From NCBI GenBank assembly GCA_016758905.1, contig JAEPQZ010000006.1, positions 248,001-312,000 on the forward strand: a DNA stretch of 64,000 bases, read 5' to 3'. Below, piece by piece: positions 23,880 to 34,636 of the stretch. Made by a program: the position numbers and the translations under genes. The stretch's first letter is position 1; every line of letters begins with the position of its first letter. The DNA comes from Umbelopsis isabellina (lineage: Eukaryota; Mucoromycota; Umbelopsidomycetes; Umbelopsidales; Umbelopsidaceae). The notes below the pieces were generated by a model. The model was not told the origin of the DNA and ran no database searches. It saw nothing but the letters and a program-made list of their open reading frames with translations.

Positions 23880-26313
23880 TTACAATTGTGGACCTTTTAT
23901 ACAGAAAAATGCGCTACCCATCTGGGCTTTGGCGGCTTCTTGTTCCAGGCGCTTCTGATCGCTTTCGCTAAATTGCTCCTCTTCAGGAATATTTGAGAGC
24001 TTGTGCTTCTTGAACATGGCTTGGTATCTATCCTGCTTCTCCGTGAGCCTATTAAAATCATAGATGTGATTGATTAGATATGATCATAATCACTATCACT
24101 ATCACCATGTTTTAAAACTTACTTTTGCACAGCTCGTAAATCACCCAACCCTCCCATAACCACGACGGCTGTTCCTAATGGAAGCTGGTCATACAATGAC
24201 TTGAATTGCTTATTAAAATTGTTGAGCGATTCTATTGCATGAGCTTTCTCGTTGGAAACGTTCGAACCATGTGCTGCTATTACAGTGGGGATGCCGTTGT
24301 CGGTAGCAGTTGGAGCATCGCCTTTATGTACTGTTTCCAACACAGCCCATTTACAGAGTATGAAATCCTTTTCAGCAAGCATTTGGATTGTTTTCTGGGC
24401 TGCGGAATCATCACTGGAACAATTTACGTAATCTTTACCAAGTGCTGCGCTTAGCAACTTGTTTGGCTGCTCAGCGCTCTCCACGATAGCACCATGTCGA
24501 GGTGGGCGGAATCGCTTGATTCGATGGAAAATCAGTTCCTTATTATCATGTAATAAGCCAAAAGTTGCGCCTTTTTGAATTTTGAGCTTGACCAGATCTA
24601 GCGTGGCTGTTGCATCTTCTCTTGGATCGTGACCAATTCTTCCACCATGATTTGGGTCAGTATTCTGAATATCTCTCTTTAGGTATCGACTTGACAGCCA
24701 CTTCAGACCGGGCCGAAATGGAGGGCCCCTGGTATGATGGTATATTATAGATGTATCGATACAATAAGGGTGTGTCAATTTGAGAGCTTTCAAATCATTA
24801 TGCAACCCGTGTCCCACTAGAATCACATCATGATCCACGAATTTTCTGACGTGCTTTTGTGCTCTTCGAAGGGATGTCGTGGTGTTAGCCATCATTTCTG
24901 GAGTAATACCAGAATATTCCGTCAGATAGTTCGTGATTGGCTCGTCAGGGAGAACTAGCTCATCCAAAATTACAGTTGAATCTATAGGTGACAGATATAT
25001 GAGAACGAGCTGTCCAATTATTGATCTCATCTTACACCGTAACTTACCCTCATCAATTAGTGAAACACGTGCTAAGGCCATACCAGATGCTGTTTCGCAC
25101 TGTTGCTGTGTCAGTACAGTAATGTTGCAAACTTCCATGCGGCCAGAATATATTTACCATTTCACAATCTACAGCAACCAATTTCTTCTTCTGAACATCT
25201 TTGCCCGGTCTCGTTTCATGCCACCCTTCTGGTAAAGCCACTGAGGAATCCAGACAAGTGGGAATGGGATATTCAGCTGCGACCATGTCCTCATGCTTGA
25301 GGATATAATACTCTGGGGTGTTAGCAGCATCTCGATCTGAATGAAAATCCGGTCAGTGCTCAGCCTTGTAAGCTGATTATTTCCCACAAATAACACTCAC
25401 TTGACTTTCTCTCCTTATCGCGCTTTTCCTTTTGACTATTTGAGACTGGACATTGCAATAAATTCATCAAAGGATTATGGATTTTGCCCTTGGTGCCTGA
25501 AACTTTGGTCACCACGCAATGTGAAAAAAGCGAATTGAAATCCTGCAGCGTCTCTTTCGCCAAATCTGTCTCTCCCAAATCTGTCAAACCCATGGTTGAT
25601 TTTATATTGGCGCGGTTAGGTGGAAATCCAAAAAATGTAAGATCTAAGCCTTGTGCAAATACAAGCACTAGCTTTTCGATAGCAGCACGGTTTGCAATTC
25701 GCATCCAATCGGGAGTCGGAGCCTCTGTCAAGCAATAGAGTATATATTCTCGGAGATCCTCAGTAGACAATTTCTTAGTGAGCTTCTCGGGCAATAATTG
25801 AAATGCTGGAGCCTACAAATGATCAGAATTAGCCATCTACAAGCACAAGTATCCTTTTACTTGGAAAGTCATACTTACATTGGCACCGAGCTTCTTAGCC
25901 TTGCGCTTTTCCTTCTTCTTTTTCCTCAATTCTTGAACCTTCTGCAATACATCAGCTTGAACAGTGTTGGTAGCGGCTGGAGCTATCAAGAATCATTGTT
26001 AGATTCCCTTTTTCGTCCTTTGAGCGGTAACAGCACATTGATACTAACCTGTCTCCTTCTTTTGTTGAGTTTGGGCCATCTCTATAACAATTTCGGTCGA
26101 TCCGTTATCAACTTTGATCTTTTTCCGCTGTTGCTTGGTAGATTCGTGGATTCTCTTTTTGGATTGCTTTGTTTGCGTGTTTGGTTCAACCTTTAGTTTC
26201 TTGACGTCAGGCTTCTCTTCCGAATCAGACAAATCAAAAGTGATGTGCTTCTTTGCCGATGCATCATGGAGCACAGGGTTCTTGGCTTCAACCCTAGGAG
26301 TGAATTTAGGCAT
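23880..26313 (-). CDS. REX1: RNA exonuclease 1 (DEDDh 3'-5' exonuclease)
   Basis: Seven exons (26049-26313, 25879-25982, 25401-25812, 25158-25336, 25048-25099, 24123-24981, 23880-24048) give 679 residues. The N-terminal 130 residues are Lys-rich with nuclear localisation-like clusters. The exonuclease domain has the DEDDh set: 'AVDCEMCET' near 316-322 (Exo I, D and E), 'VGHGLHNDLKAL' near 392 (Exo II), and 'HDPREDATATLDL' near 455 (Exo III, H and D). This is the Rex1/Rnh70 group, which in yeast trims the 3' ends of 5S rRNA and tRNA precursors in the nucleus. The C-terminal region carries an RRM-like segment ('AVVVMGGLGDLRAVQK'). It is divergent from the DUF7721-type gene. Confidence 0.92.
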
Positions 26314-26499
26314 GCCCGTCTATACTCTGTCTCTGCCCCTATGTCTCTTCCAAAAATTACCTTGTAAAAGAAAATTTACAACACCCGCTTATCACGTGAT
26401 ATTTGGACTGCTTATGACTGCTTCTCATGATGGCTGTGGGTGCATGACGGATCTTGCCATTTTAAGTTACCGAGTTCATGAAACGTGTTGGTGAACCTC

Positions 26500-26507
26500 T
26501 ATAAAAG
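26500..26507 (+). promoter_or_regulatory. TATA box of the DUF7721-type gene
   Basis: TATAAAAG ends 48 bp before the start codon in the 242-bp divergent region shared with REX1. Confidence 0.5.
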
Positions 26508-26555
26508 GGCTTGAGTAGCAAAAACATCAGGCTATATTCTTTCTTATTCTTTCAA

Positions 26556-27413
26556 ATGTCTGATTACTACAACCAAGAACGCTCTCAAGGTGGTGAAGCC
26601 GGTGGCTATCAAGGTACGTTACCATGAAGATCATGAGTAGTCCTGGTGTGCCTTATGTTGAACATCTTTCTGACGCGATCATATTCTCACACAGGTGGCG
26701 GCGGCCAACAGCAACAATATGGTGGCGAGCAGCAACAATATGGTGGCCAGCAACAACAGTATGGTGGTCAACAGCAACATCATGGTGGCCAGCAGCAACA
26801 GTATGGTGGTCAGCAACAAAACTATGAACGTCCCCAGCCTAACCCAGATGAAGCTGCTGAGTATGCTTCACGACACGCTGGTGGTGAAGGTAAATATCTG
26901 TTGTAATATTTATGTCCCGAGTGCACCAGCTCACACAACATTCAAATAGACAAGAGTGTTTTCTCTTCTATTATCTCCCAGTTCTCTGGTGGCAACGAGG
27001 GCCCAGCTGAAGACCATGAAGTTGAACAAGCTGCCAATGTTCACCAGCAAATCTATAACCAGTCTCCTCAAGGTCAACCCAGCGAACAGCACTCCTCTAA
27101 CGATATCGGCTCTGCCGCCGCTATGCAAGCTATGAAGATGTTCTCTGGCGGTGGTGGTGGCGGCGGTTCCAGCGAACTTATCGGCCTCGCCATGGGTGAA
27201 GCCAGCAAGCTGTTCAACGCTCAAGGTGGCGGTGGCGACAAGAACGCTATGTTGGCTTCTGCTGGCCAAATGGCCATGAAGCTGTACATGAAGCAACAGC
27301 TCGGCGGTGGCGGTGGCGGCGGTCTCGGTTCAATTATGGGCATGCTTGGCGGTGGTGGCAACAGTGGAGGCGGCGGCGGTATGGCCAGCAGCTTGATCGG
27401 CAAGCTTTTGTAA
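26556..27413 (+). CDS. Gln/Gly-rich fungal protein (DUF7721-like)
   Basis: Three exons (26556-26613, 26695-26889, 26950-27413) give 238 residues. The first 70 residues hold tandem YGGQQQQ-type repeats (about six units) reminiscent of low-complexity prion-like or stress-associated fungal proteins. A conserved helical centre follows ('EAAEYASRHAG', 'SVFSSIISQFSGG', 'AANVHQQIYNQ', 'SAAAMQAMKMF'), then helices separated by polyglycine runs ('LIGLAMGEASKLF', 'QMAMKLYMKQQL'). This order matches a widespread fungal family of unknown function annotated DUF7721. Strong codon bias toward C-ending codons implies high expression. No function is claimed. Confidence 0.85.
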
Positions 27414-27794
27414 AATCTACTTGAAAACTTTTACCCTTGGTTGACAAGCTATTTTGTGAATAAAGTACTCTACATATAACTATATGTCTAAAGAATGAAA
27501 AATTCTTTCTCTTCATAAACTATCAAATGGAACTGGTTGAATATTACAATGCTGCATTTTTAATTTTAGAAAGGTTTGACTTGGGGCCTCGGTGGAAAGT
27601 GAAAATTTAGGTAAAAAGGACTATATCACCTATGCATTATCCAAGCTTTGATCTCCGATCGCCAAGCAAACTAGGATGGTAAGGCAAACCAGCACATGAA
27701 TGGCATAGTCATCATCATGTTAGCCTGTGTTGTTGATCTGGTAAAAGTTCAAGTGTTTTATTCATTTTAGATATCAATAATATGTTCACGCCCC
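27414..27794. other. Convergent intergenic region
   Basis: About 380 bp between the 3' ends of the DUF7721-type gene and the first aldo/keto reductase gene. Nothing further seen. Confidence 0.45.
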
Positions 27795-28991
27795 TTAATT
27801 TCCAACGAACTGCATCATTTCGGGATTGTAACGTTCGCCTGAAACCTCAAAGGACTCGGCGATGGCTCGCACCTCATTTAGTTCTTCTTTCGACAACTGA
27901 ACTCCACCAGCGCTCATGTTTTCAATAAGATACTTCTCCTTGCGAGTACCGGGAATGACAAAAATGTCTTCTCCTTGAGCGAGGACCCACGCAAGAGAAA
28001 GTTGACTTGGCGTAACTCCTTTCTTGTGAGCTATATCTTTGATCTTGTCAGCCAGTTCAAGATTTTTGGCGAAATTCTCTCCTTGGAAGCGTGGCATCAA
28101 ACGGCGTCGGTCATCTTCCTCCAAATCATCCAACGACTTGATCTGGCCAGACAAGAAACCACGGCCGAGTGGTGAATAGGCAACAATAGAAACACCTAGC
28201 TCTCGAGCAGTCTTGATCAAATCATTCTTCTCATGATCAAGAGTCCAGGGACTGTATTCGACTTGTACGGCAGTGATAGGATGAACCTTGTGTGCACGAC
28301 GGAGAGTCTCAGCCGAGCACTCTGACAAACCAAGATACTTGACCTTGCCTTCCTTGACCAACTCAGCCATAGCGCCGACTGTATCTTCGATCGGTCTAAC
28401 CAGAGGCTGTCAGTCTGCGTTGACGCATGTAACATAGCTAGGGGTAACTTACTTACGTATTACGATCAATGCGATGGCTGTAATAGAGGTCGATGTAATC
28501 GGTTCCCAGGCGTTGGAGCGATGCATCGCAAGCCTTTCTTAAATATTCAGGACTACCGTTGACTTTCATGGATCCACTGCTATGGTCAATAGCGAACTTA
28601 GTGGCCAAAAAGATATCCTTTCTGTTATCCTTGAGGACGTGCGATATGACTTTTTCGCTGTGACCACTACCATAAACATCTGTACGGATTTTCTATTAAC
28701 GTGTGTTCCGGTCTTGCTTTGTTTTCCTTAACGCCGCTTACCTGCAGTATCCCAAAAATTGCAGCCAATTTCGAGGGCCTTCTTGAGCAAATTGACACTG
28801 TTGTCGTCGTCAATAGTACCATAGACACCGGGAGCCTATTCAATAACATTTGATTCATTGATGCATATGAGAAATATGTGGAATTGACTTTTGTCAGAAC
28901 ATACCAAGCTCATACCACCATATCCAATGGCAGAGATCTTAACGCCGGTCTTGCCGATTTCGCGTTGAGGAATGGTAAGTGGTAATGACAT
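27795..28991 (-). CDS. Aldo/keto reductase, copy 1 of a tandem pair
   Basis: Four exons (28905-28991, 28742-28835, 28457-28679, 27795-28395) give 334 residues of the AKR13/yakC-like type. The NADPH-dependent TIM-barrel signature is present: 'GYGGMSL' near the N-terminus, catalytic Asp and Tyr in 'FWDTADVYG', Lys in 'LATKF', His in 'YYSHRID', then '[10 protein letters not shown]' and '[11 protein letters not shown]', and the cofactor-binding '[11 protein letters not shown]'. The family reduces aldehydes and ketones; substrate cannot be predicted. Exon lengths are identical to those of the neighbouring copy at 29422-30622 (87, 94, 223, 601 nt), showing a tandem duplication. The first 165 nt of exon 4 are almost identical between the copies although the rest has diverged. 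Confidence 0.95.
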
Positions 28992-29109
28992 ATCTATTCG
29001 CAGGTAATTGTTTGCAAAGGAAATATGGATGTGAAGTTAGGATGTCTCCCATTAAATATTTGAAAATTGGCGTTCCCAGAAAAATGTATCGCCTCATTGT
29101 CGCCGCCGT

Positions 29110-29119
29110 ACGCGTCATA
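29110..29119 (-). promoter_or_regulatory. Conserved promoter element of aldo/keto reductase copy 1
   Basis: TATGACGCGT on the coding strand, 118 bp before the start codon. The same ten bases occur 120 bp before the start of copy 2, although most of the surrounding promoter has diverged. It contains TGACG (bZIP/CRE-like half site) fused to ACGCGT. Confidence 0.45.
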
Positions 29120-29399
29120 CGAGCAACAAATTTCATGCTTCAAAATTTATGTTAGATGGCTGCGAAAATTAAAGCTGTGAGTCGCAACGATGGGTCCACA
29201 AAGAAGTCTGACATAACTGAAGTTAGAGCTTATCTGATCATAAGATTTTATTCAAAAACTACCAATTCTTTTAATTTTTCCTATCTCAAAGCATTTGCCG
29301 CAAGCAGAATCCTTAAATTAGTCTATTATATTGTTGAGCAGCTTACCAAATGGAACTATGCATAAACAAGAATAGCTATTTTGGACTCTTATGTTGGTT

Positions 29400-29421
29400 G
29401 ATATATATACATATATATATA
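29400..29421. repeat. AT dinucleotide tract
   Basis: A short run of alternating A and T broken by two C residues, directly downstream of the stop codon of aldo/keto reductase copy 2. Likely part of its 3' processing region. Confidence 0.6.
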
Positions 29422-30622
29422 CTAGTTGTCTAAGGAAGACATCATTTCTGGGTTGTATCGCTCTCCAGAAACATCAAAGGATTCTGCAATTTGTCTGACC
29501 TCAGTCATTTCCTCTTTCGAAAGCTGGACACTACCAGCTGCCAAGTTCTCCAACAAATACTTTTCCTTTCGTGTTCCTGGGATAACAAACACATCGTCGC
29601 CTTGAGCAAGTAGCCATGAAAGCGAGATCTGGCCAGCCGTGACGCCTTTCTTGTCGGCGATAGCCTTGATCTTGTCAGCGAGTTCAAGATTTTTTGCAAA
29701 ATTTTCACCTTGAAAACGTGGATTGGTTCGGCGCCAATCGTCAGCTTCCAAGTCATCAAGAGACTTGAGTTGGCCGGTTAAGAAACCGCGTCCTAGAGGT
29801 GAGTACGCTACAATAGACACTCCGAGTTCTCGGCATGTCTTAATCAAATCATTGTTTTCATGATCAAGAGTCCAGGGACTGTATTCGACTTGTACGGCAG
29901 TGATAGGATGAACCTTGTGTGCACGACGGAGAGTCTCAGCCGAGCACTCTGACAAACCAAGATACTTCACCTTGCCTTCCTTGACCAACTCAGCCATAGC
30001 GCCGACTGTATCTTCGATCGGTCTGTAGACAAAGGTGATAAGTTAGAGGTATACCTAATATGCCAATGTTCTACTTAAGGTACTTACGTATTAGGATCTA
30101 TACGGTGACTATAGTACAGATCGATATAATCAGTGCCTAAACGCTGCAACGAGGCATCGCAAGCCTTCTTCAAATATTCTGGTGTACCATTGATTCGAAA
30201 TTGACCATTAGAACGATCAATTGCAAATTTGGTCGCCAAAAACACCTCCTTTCGATGATTCTTTAGAACTTTAGAGATGATTTTTTCACTGTGACCCTGC
30301 CCATAGATATCTGTTATGGATCAACAGGTCAGACAAACGTGGATCAAGCATTTGACACGGAGTTTCTCACTTACCGGCGGTATCCCAAAAGTTGCAGCCA
30401 ACTTCAAGAGCTTTCTCAAGCAGCTTGATGCTGTTTTCGTCGTCAACTGAGCCATACACACCAGGAGCCTAAAAAAAATATAATGATTTAGCTGATGTTA
30501 TGGAAAAGTTCATCTGTGCTTTCGGAAACCCTTACTAAGCTCATAGCACCATATCCAATGGCAGAGATCTTAACGCCGGTCTTTCCAATTTCGCGTTGAG
30601 GAATAGTTAGTGGGAGCGACAT
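29422..30622 (-). CDS. Aldo/keto reductase, copy 2 of a tandem pair
   Basis: Four exons (30536-30622, 30375-30468, 30088-30310, 29422-30022) give 334 residues, same lengths as copy 1. Catalytic features are kept: 'GYGAMSL', '[14 protein letters not shown]', 'FLATKF', '[10 protein letters not shown]', '[11 protein letters not shown]', '[14 protein letters not shown]'. Relative to copy 1, changes cluster in the loop after the seventh strand ('[16 protein letters not shown]' against '[16 protein letters not shown]'), which may alter substrate choice; the W at that place is the common form in fungal relatives. The N-terminal part of exon 4 is nearly identical between copies. Introns have no obvious similarity to those of copy 1. 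Confidence 0.95.
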
Positions 30623-30742
30623 ATTTGACTGGTTGTATGTTTTTTGTGAAGAAGTGATAGAAATTTGAGTCTCGTATTGGCAGCGACTAAATACTAAAAA
30701 AACCCCCCGCTGTTACGCCCGGAAAAATATAAGAGCCCGGGA

Positions 30743-30752
30743 ACGCGTCATA
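30743..30752 (-). promoter_or_regulatory. Conserved promoter element of aldo/keto reductase copy 2
   Basis: TATGACGCGT on the coding strand, 120 bp before the start codon; matches the copy 1 element in sequence and spacing. A TATA-like TTATATTT lies shortly downstream. Confidence 0.45.
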
Positions 30753-32780
30753 GCTTTTGGCAGAGCCTTTAACGAAGGAAAATCATTACCCGAAGGATAC
30801 TGCGCCATTGTTTCTGTGCTGCCTTTTGCAATACCTACACATCTACAGGCCATACAATAACACAAATTGGCTAGTAATTTCTAGCATGCATTTGTTACAA
30901 GCAATAGCACCATAATGGTAGTTATCAAGTTGGCACTATTCATCGATATATCTCATAGTTATTAAATTGGGTAATGGCTATGATTGGCGTTATCTCAGTG
31001 CCTGGCAAACAAATACATATCTGGGGAAAGAAACGTTGCCAATTGGTTTACATGAAAGTACACAATAATGTGATTGCGTGTACATCTCAACCTTGTTGAT
31101 TAGTCATCGCTAAATAGTAGATGATATACTCACGCGATCTAGGCCTGTTATATGATTTTGTACGGCTACAAGTGGTGGGTTAAAACACAATATCAGCTTA
31201 GTCGACATCTGTCCTAGATGTAAGAAATGCCGTGAAGCTTAGTACGGGTAATGACCCACAACTCAAATCGAAGCTAGATCTCCAAAACAATTTATCTGCA
31301 ACATGAACATGTAACGAGCGCGATCTGGCTGGCAGCAATACCTTTGTCTTCGGCCATAGCCTTGATTTTGTCGAAAAGATCGAAGTTCTTGCAAAGATCC
31401 CTCTGGAAAGGTGTCAGAGAGAGACAATCATCAGCTTCCAGGATACAAGCAATCTGACTAGATCGGTCAAAAATTGGCGGATCAGAAACAAAATATGATA
31501 TAATAAATTATCAGTTTTCGATAATTGTTGATCAAGTCGTTACCTCAATGATTTTAGAAACCAAGGACAAGTTCTCTGTGCTCAAGCTATACAGAGTCAT
31601 ATACCTTGGACTTATGATCGCTACCTGAGGTGGATCAGCATTTGGAAACTATAGCACTGCGGAGCTAATTACCTAGTATTGCTTATGTATATTACAAAAG
31701 TACCACTTGTGGTGTCCACTTCTCGTATACCATGATAAAAGCATGACAGTATGAAAACAGATGACAATGATCTCACGACGATGCCTTAACCCTGCAGTCC
31801 TTAGTGCAAGCTTATCGCTATGCCGGCAAACCACAAACATGTTGAAGTTGAATAAGTCCTGTACCGTTCGACTTGATGCAACATTATGCATCGATTCAGG
31901 AACGCATTGTATCTTTAAAATCACTTTCGGCTTTACAGCAAACGCTAGAGTGCTCAAGTTTGCCAGTAACTGCTTGCTATCCTGTTTCTCCGACGGGATA
32001 AGCGCTAATGGCGGCGCTTCAGTTTCCCAAACCTAGCCTGAGTCCGAAAGCGCCTGGACCAGCCGCACTGTATGTCTCAAACCATCATTATATTGCTGAT
32101 ACTTACAAGCCATGCCATTTGAGGTTTGCAGGATCATGTTGTTTCGCAGGACATAAGATCGCATGCATGCTCTATTGTTATAGTATGACAAAAAGGGCTG
32201 TAACATTCGCTGAGAGGAGATGTGAATTTTTACTTGCGCTAGAATGATTTCCACAAATGGGAACTGTATTATGCAAATTATCAATCATCGATAACTTTGA
32301 TAGATCAAAAAGTTTAAATTACAGCTATTACAGCACGTAGCAATCGACGACAAATATCGGGCCACTTTTTCTTTTATGAACAGAAATTTGGTATTCTTTA
32401 TCAACATGTTTAATCATGGTTTCCATACAGATCGATAAAAACGACATACTACGTCTGGAACAAATAAAAAAGAAAGTGGGAAGATTTGGGGTTTTTCGGA
32501 AAAAAGTGTTCTGCCCTTATTTTCCAAAGAAAATGTAATAGACAAGAAAAAAAGGGGGGTGGGGACTCTGAGGCGCTCTGTGCAATTGAAGGTAGAATTA
32601 TAGAAAGAAAGTACAAAAAAAGTATAGAAGAAAGTGGGGGATGAAAAAAGAGGGGAAAAAGGTGTATAGTCTGAAGAGATGTTATGTACAATGGAGTAAA
32701 CAGGATTCAATTGTTGGCCAAAAGTTATAAAAATGGTCAGTTCATCCGGAAAGTGCCTTTTTGCATATGGTAGTAGTTGC
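30753..32780. other. Gene-poor region holding a decayed aldo/keto reductase
   Basis: About 2 kb with no intact gene. The stretch 31232-31620 is a remnant of a third aldo/keto reductase (listed separately). The right 350 bp are the 3' flank of the bZIP gene, with A/G-rich runs. The rest is unassigned. Confidence 0.45.
31232..31620 (-). pseudogene. Decayed third aldo/keto reductase copy
   Basis: On the minus strand at about 31295-31475 a frame reads 'EADDCLSLTPFQRDL' then 'CKNFDLFDKIKAMAEDKG' then 'IAASQIAL', which lines up with '[37 protein letters not shown]..' of copy 2 without gaps. Weaker similarity continues on the 5' side near 31560-31610 ('LEHREL' against 'LDHENNDL', with a stop codon inside) and on the 3' side near 31232 ('WVITRTK' against 'FVIPGTRK'). 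Exons 1-3 were not found. The remnant is closer to copy 2 in the loop residues and lies just upstream of it in the same orientation, so it is an old tandem copy that has lost function. Confidence 0.7.
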
Positions 32781-34159
32781 TTAGCATGCCGCAACATTCC
32801 ACCAGTTGAAATCCGATCCGGACTCGCCCAAGGAAGACATGATGACAGTGTCATACAAGTATTCGATGTAAGCTGGGGAGACAGTGGTAGGCGGATCCAT
32901 TGAGCACCGCGACCACGGTTGCTTCTCTTTTACATCACTCATGGTCATGAAAGATGCAAAAGTTGAGACAATATGATGTGCTACAGCGTTGAATATAGTA
33001 TGATCGGGTTTCTCCTTCAAAATCTCTTCTACATTCCAGTTCGGCATAACGGCATTGGATACAAGAATACGAGTGTCTTGACGATAAGTATCAATGGCCA
33101 TGCTTCCAGTAATACTAATGTCTTTGTTGAGATTGATTCTAGGAGAGCTAATGCATTTGCTGGAAGATGACGAGGTGGAAGAGCTGGATGCAGTACGAAC
33201 AAGATCGGAGGAGGTAGGAGGAGAAGGTGGCGATGCGCTGTTGACAAGCAACTGATTTTGTCTTCGTAGAGAATCAACTTCAGCCTTGAGGCAAATATTT
33301 TCATTCTCGACCTTGGAGAGTTTCTCAAACAGTTGATCTGCATATGACTTGTGCTCTTGGACTTGGGCTTCCAAAGTAGAAATGTATTCTAAGGGGTGCG
33401 GAAAAGAAGGGGGGAAATTGTCTTAAAGCGGAGCCCACAAGCTATGATCATGACTATGTAATAAGACTTACCCTTTCTTCGCACTCTGAAGTTTCGTGCA
33501 GAAATTTTATTTCGTAGTTGTCGACGCTCCTTGGGAGTCATCTTCTTGATATCTTCAGGTGAATGGATTTCTTCATCTGAATCATAGTCCATTTTAGAGC
33601 TGGCACGAGTAAAATGACTAGCCTTTTCAATCACGTTGGGTTTGGCTTCTTGGCTAGGCTCCTTGTCTTCCTCTTGCTTAATGATAAGCTTATCAGGGGA
33701 GACAGTGGTAATGGGCAAAGTATCGACAACATTATCTAAAGCAGGGGGAACAGTCTGAGTCTGACTCGATGGCACAGTCGTGAGACCTGCACCGTTTTGT
33801 TCTTGCTGCTGTTGCTGCAAAGCCAGCTGTTTTTTAGCCGCTTCAATCAGCAGCTTTATTTGCTCAGTAGAGGGGAAGCTTGGCGGCAAGGCTGACTTGG
33901 CGGTCTCCTTATCATCAGTTGATGGAGGAGTGGGTAAAGTTGCCGGTGCCTCTTCCTTCACGGAAGGTTCTTCTACGGTTGCAATGTCTAAATCATCTAA
34001 GGTTGGATCGGTAACAATATCTTGGGACATGAAATCAGGTTCGAAGGTGGAATCCATGTAGTAAAAGGGGTCAGCGGAATCAAAGGATTCATCTTTGACA
34101 TCCATGGTGGATGAGTGAGAGTTCAACCATTCCATGTCAACAAATTCGTCAAGCTCCAT
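32781..34159 (-). CDS. bZIP transcription factor
   Basis: Two exons (33472-34159, 32781-33388) give 431 residues; the intron splits the bZIP domain between the basic region and the zipper. The basic region reads 'KERRQLRNKISARNFRVRRK' with the N-x7-R signature (N, ..., SARNFR), followed by a leucine zipper of five heptads ('LEAQVQEHKSYADQLFEKL', 'ENENICLKAEVDSLRRQ'). The N-terminal 200 residues are acidic and Pro/Ser-rich with a Q run, typical of an activation domain. The C-terminus has a conserved-looking segment with several Trp residues. The SARNFR type is common among fungal bZIPs of Atf/Zip1-like groups; target genes are unknown. The 5' flank contains a TATA-like sequence and G/A-rich runs. 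Confidence 0.92.
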
Positions 34160-34636
34160 AATATAAAGTGTATTTAAAGGAAGAGAGAGAAGGGGGCGAG
34201 CGCGAGAGAAAAGCTAGCGTAAATAAGCGTTTGGCCCAAGTCAGTCTGGCTTTGGAATTGATGGCCCAAACACTTTTATAGAGGCGTTGTTTGCAGCCTT
34301 TTTTTGCACCAAAACAAGAAAAAGGAGTCAAGCCAGAGCAAGGGTATTAATTATTTTCTATACTCGTGCTTTCAAGTCCTACGATTTATGATGTTTTGAG
34401 TACAGTAATGTCCTATCATTGTATATCTTGCATGCTTTACATAATTGATGGCGTGTTCTTGGAAATTGCCAGAAGTTCCTGTGAAAAAAATCCGGTCTCA
34501 CAGCGTGATTTGCAAAGTGCGGCTGACAAATATGACGTGGCCCAATTTTAATGATATAAATACGTTTTTATTTCTTGCGAATGGGCCATATGAAGCGGAA
34601 GGCATGCGGCAAGCAAATCATCTATGAAAAAAGTCT
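34160..34636. other. bZIP promoter region
   Basis: A 477-bp spacer upstream of the bZIP gene and downstream of the IVD gene, both on the minus strand. A TTTTATAG sequence lies about 115 bp upstream of the bZIP start and may act as TATA box. Nothing else clear. Confidence 0.4.

Larger units (their letters stand above)
28992..29421. promoter_or_regulatory. Promoter region of aldo/keto reductase copy 1
   Basis: A 430-bp spacer between tandem copies. It holds the ACGCGTCATA element shared with copy 2 (listed separately) and, at its left-hand copy-2 end near 29400-29421, an AT dinucleotide tract. Confidence 0.45.

Noticed and set aside
31761-32036. A 91-codon plus-strand frame in the decayed region
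   Set aside because: No conserved motif, no intron structure and composition as in the surrounding non-coding DNA.
32440-32700. Purine-rich tract after the bZIP gene, considered as a repeat element
   Set aside because: No repeated unit or terminal repeats; it reads as a biased 3' flank of the bZIP transcript.
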